From Atopobiaceae bacterium (GTDB taxonomy: Bacteria > Actinomycetota > Coriobacteriia > Coriobacteriales > Atopobiaceae), in the NCBI GenBank assembly GCA_017510875.1, contig JAFWLX010000283.1, forward strand, positions 1 to 12,232: DNA of 12,232 bases. The letters run 5' to 3'. The notes under the pieces are model-generated. The model did no database searches. It was not told the origin of the DNA and saw nothing but the letters and a program-made list of their open reading frames with translations. Positions within the stretch are counted from its first letter, which is position 1, and every line of letters begins with the position of its first letter. A program made the translations under genes and the position numbers. Shown here in pieces: positions 6,582-12,232 of the stretch.

Positions 6582-6687
6582 GCGTGGATTGGGGGACCGT
6601 CCCTTTTCCACGTTGCGGGGAAGACAGCACTGTTCCGTAACGTCTTTTCCGCAACGTGTAAAAAGGGACGGTCCCCCAATCCACGCT
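6581..6687. repeat. Long inverted pair of REP-like units between convergent genes
   Basis: Positions 6581-6607 are exactly complementary to 6661-6687 (27 bp), and the pairing continues inward with few mismatches (ccacgttgcgg against ccgcaacgtgta, then gaagac against gtcttt), leaving a loop near 6625-6641. The outer unit equals the repeat at 1458-1489. The first base overlaps the reductase TGA, and the histidine kinase stop on the other strand is at 6712. Transcripts from either side form a stem, with T-runs tttt (6604-6607) and aaaaa (6660-6664) inside the arms rather than after them. Use as a bidirectional transcription barrier is plausible, and it is structurally a head-to-head REP doublet. 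Confidence 0.85.
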
Positions 6688-6711
6688 AGCGCCTATCCAG
6701 CAAGAACGTTC

Positions 6712-9801
<3,090 letters not shown>

Positions 9802-9918
9802 TTTGCCTCCGCTTGCCAGAATCGCGCCGCTTCAATTGTTGCCTGTCGGTGTTATTATAGCGGGTGGTATTTATTCATATTTGATGAGAAGCTTTGTCGA
9901 CGCCATAAGCGAGGTTCG
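9802..9918. promoter_or_regulatory. Divergent promoter region between kinase and c-di-GMP regulator
   Basis: This 117-bp gap separates the divergent kinase and REC-GGDEF-EAL genes. On the minus strand a perfect TATAAT occupies 9854-9859, about 53 bp before the kinase start, with no good -35 at 17 bp (aaatat). On the plus strand the same AT core offers tattat at 9853-9858 with a weak ttcaat 16 bp upstream (9831-9836). The two start regions would therefore overlap, which would couple or make mutually exclusive the expression of kinase and regulator. No convincing palindromic operator is visible. Confidence 0.5.
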
Positions 9919-11604
9919 ATGAAACAGTCAGACAACATACACGGGGGCGGCACACGACGGCTCGTACTTGTCGTTGAGGACAACGACATCAATCGTCACA
10001 TTCTCTGCTCGCTGCTCGAGACGGAGTTTGACGTCATTCAGGCAAAAAACGGCGAAGAAGGCTTCAGGCTGCTTGAGGAGCACTATAGGGAGCTGGCAAT
10101 CATCCTGCTTGACCTGTTCATGCCAGTCTGCGACGGCTTTGACTTCATGCGTCGCAAGCGCCTTGACAAGCGCTACGACACGGTTCCCGTGTTTGTGGTC
10201 ACCACAAGCGAAGAGCTTTCAGACGAGATCCTCTGCCTTGAGCTGGGTGCAAACGACTTTGTCGTAAAACCGTACAACTTCGAGATCATGATGAACCGCA
10301 TACACAACATGATCAAGCTGCGCGAGTCGGCCGCACTTGTCAACCAGCTTGCAGTCGATGCCGTAACCGGCCTCCACTGCAAGGAGTTCTTTGGCCGCAC
10401 CGTCGAGGACGTGTTTGCAGCCAACGCGGATGCGTCGTTTGACATGGTGTGCAGTGACATCGCAAACTTCAAGCTGCTCAACGACCGCTATGGCGAGCGT
10501 AACTGCGACCGCCTGCTGCACGATCTGGCAACCGCTCTTAAAGAGGCCATGCCCGACTGCATTGCCGCGGGTAGAACCGGTGGCGATACCTTTGCCTTCC
10601 TGATAGAGCACAGGGAGCGGGGATGGGAGAACGTGCTGGTCTCTGCCGTGGCCAAGCTTCCGTACGCCAACCTTGACGTGCGGTTTGGCATTGTGGAAGA
10701 CGTTGATCACAGCATGACCGCCTCGCAGATCTGCTACCGCGCCATGAGCACCATAGATACGGTCAGAGACCTTCATGGCAACGTTGTGGCGTACTATGAC
10801 AATGACACGCACCAGCGCCAGCTTATGGAGCAGGCTATTCGCGAGAACATGAAGACGGCTTTGGAAGAGTTCCAGTTCTCTGTCTTCTACCAGCCCAAAT
10901 ACGATGTGCGTGCCGAGAAGACGGGCGGTGCCGAGGCGCTTGTGCGCTGGTTCCATCCAACGCTTGGGTCCATCAGCCCAGGTCTGTTCATCTCTGTCTT
11001 CGAGCGCAACGGCTTTATTACCGAGCTTGACATGTTTGTGTGGGAAGAGGCTTGCAGGGAGGTCAAACGTTGCATCGAGCTTGGCCTGCCAGTCTTGCCC
11101 ATCTCGGTGAATGCCTCTCGCCTGGACTTTGACGTGCCCGACCTGCCCGATCGGCTGGCCGAGCTTGCCGACAAGCATGGTGTTGACCACTCGCTGCTGC
11201 ATGTCGAGCTTACCGAGACGGCGTATACCGACAATCCCGAGGCAGTGACCAGGACGCTGTACCGTTTGCGCGAGATGGGCTTCTCTACCGAGCTCGACGA
11301 CTTTGGCGCCGGATACTCGTCGCTCGTGTCGCTTAACACGCTGCCGCTTGACGTCATGAAGCTTGATATGAGCATGGTGCAGCAGGCAACAAGGCTCAAT
11401 GACTTCCGCATTGTGGAGTCAACTATTAGGCTGGCGCAGACCTTGGGGTTGAAGACCGTTATCGAGGGCGTCGAGACTGCCGACGAGTCAGAAAGGGTGC
11501 GCGCCATAGGATGCGACTACATACAGGGTTACTACTACTCAAGGCCCCTGAGTCGCGATGACTTCGAGCAGTACTTGAAGAGAGAGCAAGAAAAGCATTC
11601 ATGA
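9919..11604 (+). CDS. Response regulator with degenerate GGDEF and intact EAL domain (c-di-GMP phosphodiesterase)
   Basis: This 561-aa cytoplasmic protein begins with a receiver domain (about 13-130): acidic pair E20/D21, phospho-acceptor D65 in LLDLFMP, and K117 in VVKPY. A GGDEF-fold domain follows (about 135-290) whose active-site signature reads G221-G222-D223-T224-F225; the usual metal-binding DxD appears as D-I-A, and no RxxD inhibitory site precedes it. Cyclase activity is therefore unlikely. The EAL domain (about 305-555) keeps the catalytic set: E339-A-L, N398, E430, D460/D461 in LDDFGAGYSSL, K481, E516 and Q536. The likely output is hydrolysis of cyclic di-GMP, controlled by phosphorylation of D65. 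The frame is open upstream to 9529, but ATG 9919 with gagg at 9911-9914 matches the start of the receiver domain. It probably forms an operon with the HPt gene and diverges from the kinase gene. Confidence 0.95.
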   Translation: MKQSDNIHGGGTRRLVLVVEDNDINRHILCSLLETEFDVIQAKNGEEGFRLLEEHYRELAIILLDLFMPVCDGFDFMRRKRLDKRYDTVPVFVVTTSEELSDEILCLELGANDFVVKPYNFEIMMNRIHNMIKLRESAALVNQLAVDAVTGLHCKEFFGRTVEDVFAANADASFDMVCSDIANFKLLNDRYGERNCDRLLHDLATALKEAMPDCIAAGRTGGDTFAFLIEHRERGWENVLVSAVAKLPYANLDVRFGIVEDVDHSMTASQICYRAMSTIDTVRDLHGNVVAYYDNDTHQRQLMEQAIRENMKTALEEFQFSVFYQPKYDVRAEKTGGAEALVRWFHPTLGSISPGLFISVFERNGFITELDMFVWEEACREVKRCIELGLPVLPISVNASRLDFDVPDLPDRLAELADKHGVDHSLLHVELTETAYTDNPEAVTRTLYRLREMGFSTELDDFGAGYSSLVSLNTLPLDVMKLDMSMVQQATRLNDFRIVESTIRLAQTLGLKTVIEGVETADESERVRAIGCDYIQGYYYSRPLSRDDFEQYLKREQEKHS

Positions 11605-11658
11605 CGGATGCCTGATAAACGTGGCGATGGCATCTAGACCAGGGTGAGGGGAGACAGC

Positions 11659-12024
11659 ATGACAATGCAGGAACTCTACGAGCAGATTGACGGCAATTAC
11701 GCAGAGCTTATGGGACGCCTGCTTTCCGAGAATCTTGCCAAGACGGCTCTGACCATGTTTCTCGATGACCCCAATTGCGCCAACCTTATTGCGGCATGGC
11801 GTAGCGGCGACGAGAAGGCGGTCTTTGATGCCGCGCATGCCGCCAAGAGTATGTGCCTGAACCTCTCGCTCACCAAGCTTGGCGGTTTGGCAAGCAAGAT
11901 TACCGAGGCAACACGGAAAGGCAACGAGGAGCTACGCGCAAGCACCGACGTCGATGCGTTGGTGACGGAGTTTGAGGCCGAGTACGAAAAGGTATGCGCC
12001 GCCGTGAAGGCGTATCTTAGCTAG
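11659..12024 (+). CDS. HPt (histidine phosphotransfer) domain protein
   Basis: This 121-aa protein is a stand-alone histidine phosphotransfer domain, a helical bundle. The phospho-acceptor is H60 in AAHAAKSMCLNLSLTKLG, which matches the HPt pattern AHxxKGxxxxLGLxxL with Ser64 in place of the usual Gly. Length equals that of single-domain HPt proteins. The ATG at 11659 is preferred over the in-frame GTG at 11644 because gagggga (11646-11652) then serves as the ribosome binding site. It lies 54 bp after the EAL-domain regulator, in the same direction and without a terminator between, so co-transcription is likely. The neighbouring hybrid kinase has two receivers but no HPt domain, so this protein is the best candidate to carry phosphate from the kinase receiver to D65 of the regulator. 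The phosphorelay pairing is inferred from context. Confidence 0.9.
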   Translation: MTMQELYEQIDGNYAELMGRLLSENLAKTALTMFLDDPNCANLIAAWRSGDEKAVFDAAHAAKSMCLNLSLTKLGGLASKITEATRKGNEELRASTDVDALVTEFEAEYEKVCAAVKAYLS

Positions 12025-12032
12025 GACTGGAT

Positions 12033-12198
12033 CGTAACAGATGGGGCCTTGGGGCCGCCGCCCCTCACGGACCGAGCCGGCGGCAGGCCTCTGGGCTCCT
12101 TCTGAGGCTGCTCCGCCCGTCGGCGCGGCGCTTAGCGAGGACTGTCTGAGCGACTCTCCTCGGGGCAGCGCCCCGAGGAGAGTCGCGAGTTCCGCAGC
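12033..12198 (-). repeat. Structured intergenic repeat, right copy (inverted)
   Basis: This is the inverted counterpart of 1-171. The core 12093-12142 is the exact complement of 63-112, with weaker similarity on both sides (cgtaacag at 12033-12040 against ctgctacg at 164-171, and agttccgcagc at 12188-12198 against the first ten bases of the window). It begins 9 bp after the HPt stop codon and contains a gccgccg (12054-12060) / cggcggc (12078-12084) stem and the copy-specific hairpin at 12150-12186. The GC-rich non-coding sequence continues to the window end at 12232, and the element may extend beyond it. Confidence 0.8.
12150..12186. repeat. Perfect hairpin with 17-bp arms
   Basis: The arm 12150-12166 (gcgactctcctcggggc) is the exact complement of 12170-12186, with a 3-nt loop (agc). 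No T-run follows. It takes the same position in its repeat as the unrelated hairpin at 31-55 does in the left copy. Being downstream of the HPt gene it could act as a strong stem at the operon's 3' end. Confidence 0.85.
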
Positions 12199-12232
12199 TG
12201 CCGCGCCGTAAGGGCGGAGCGTGAGCCGAAGC

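Overview
The window looks like an ordinary chromosomal stretch from a moderately high-GC bacterium. No transposase, integrase, phage gene, CRISPR array, rRNA or tRNA is visible. The protein style (hybrid histidine kinase, REC-GGDEF-EAL regulator and ferredoxin-type aldo/keto reductase in one neighbourhood) and the long intergenic hairpin repeats built on 'gggaccgtccc' and 'acctggggaca' suggest an anaerobic actinobacterium of the Coriobacteriia (Olsenella/Collinsella-like). That placement is an inference from style, not from a marker gene.

Layout: (1) 1-171, a structured intergenic repeat. (2) 228-3318, a surface-signalling module: an ECF sigma factor, a translationally coupled membrane anti-sigma-like protein, a REP/palindrome cluster, then a YfbK-type von Willebrand factor A lipoprotein. 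The sigma operon and the lipoprotein gene share an upstream bipartite motif (cgacaa-N14-tcgtatc), best read as an autoregulated ECF promoter. (3) 3319-3725, a non-coding stretch with hairpins and a relatively AT-rich second half. (4) 3726-5334, a PhoU-like DUF47 protein overlapping a PiT phosphate permease, closed by a clear intrinsic terminator. (5) 5403-6581, an aldo/keto reductase with two C-terminal 4Fe-4S motifs. (6) 6581-6687, a long inverted repeat between convergent genes. (7) 6712-12024, a divergent phosphorelay: a membrane hybrid histidine kinase with two receiver domains on the minus strand, and on the plus strand a REC-(degenerate GGDEF)-EAL regulator followed by a separate HPt protein. 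(8) 12033-12198, a second copy of the repeat seen at 1-171, in inverted orientation.

How they work together: the sigma factor, anti-sigma and lipoprotein probably form one envelope-sensing circuit in which the lipoprotein is a direct sigma target. The kinase lacks an HPt domain and the HPt protein is encoded by the neighbouring operon, so a relay from kinase through its receivers and the HPt to the EAL-type c-di-GMP phosphodiesterase is the simplest reading. The phosphate pair and the reductase look like independent housekeeping units.

The observations most worth checking are the shared ECF promoter motif, the split phosphorelay ending in a protein with an intact EAL site but a broken cyclase site, and the roughly 170-bp repeat with exchangeable hairpins placed in opposite orientation at both ends.
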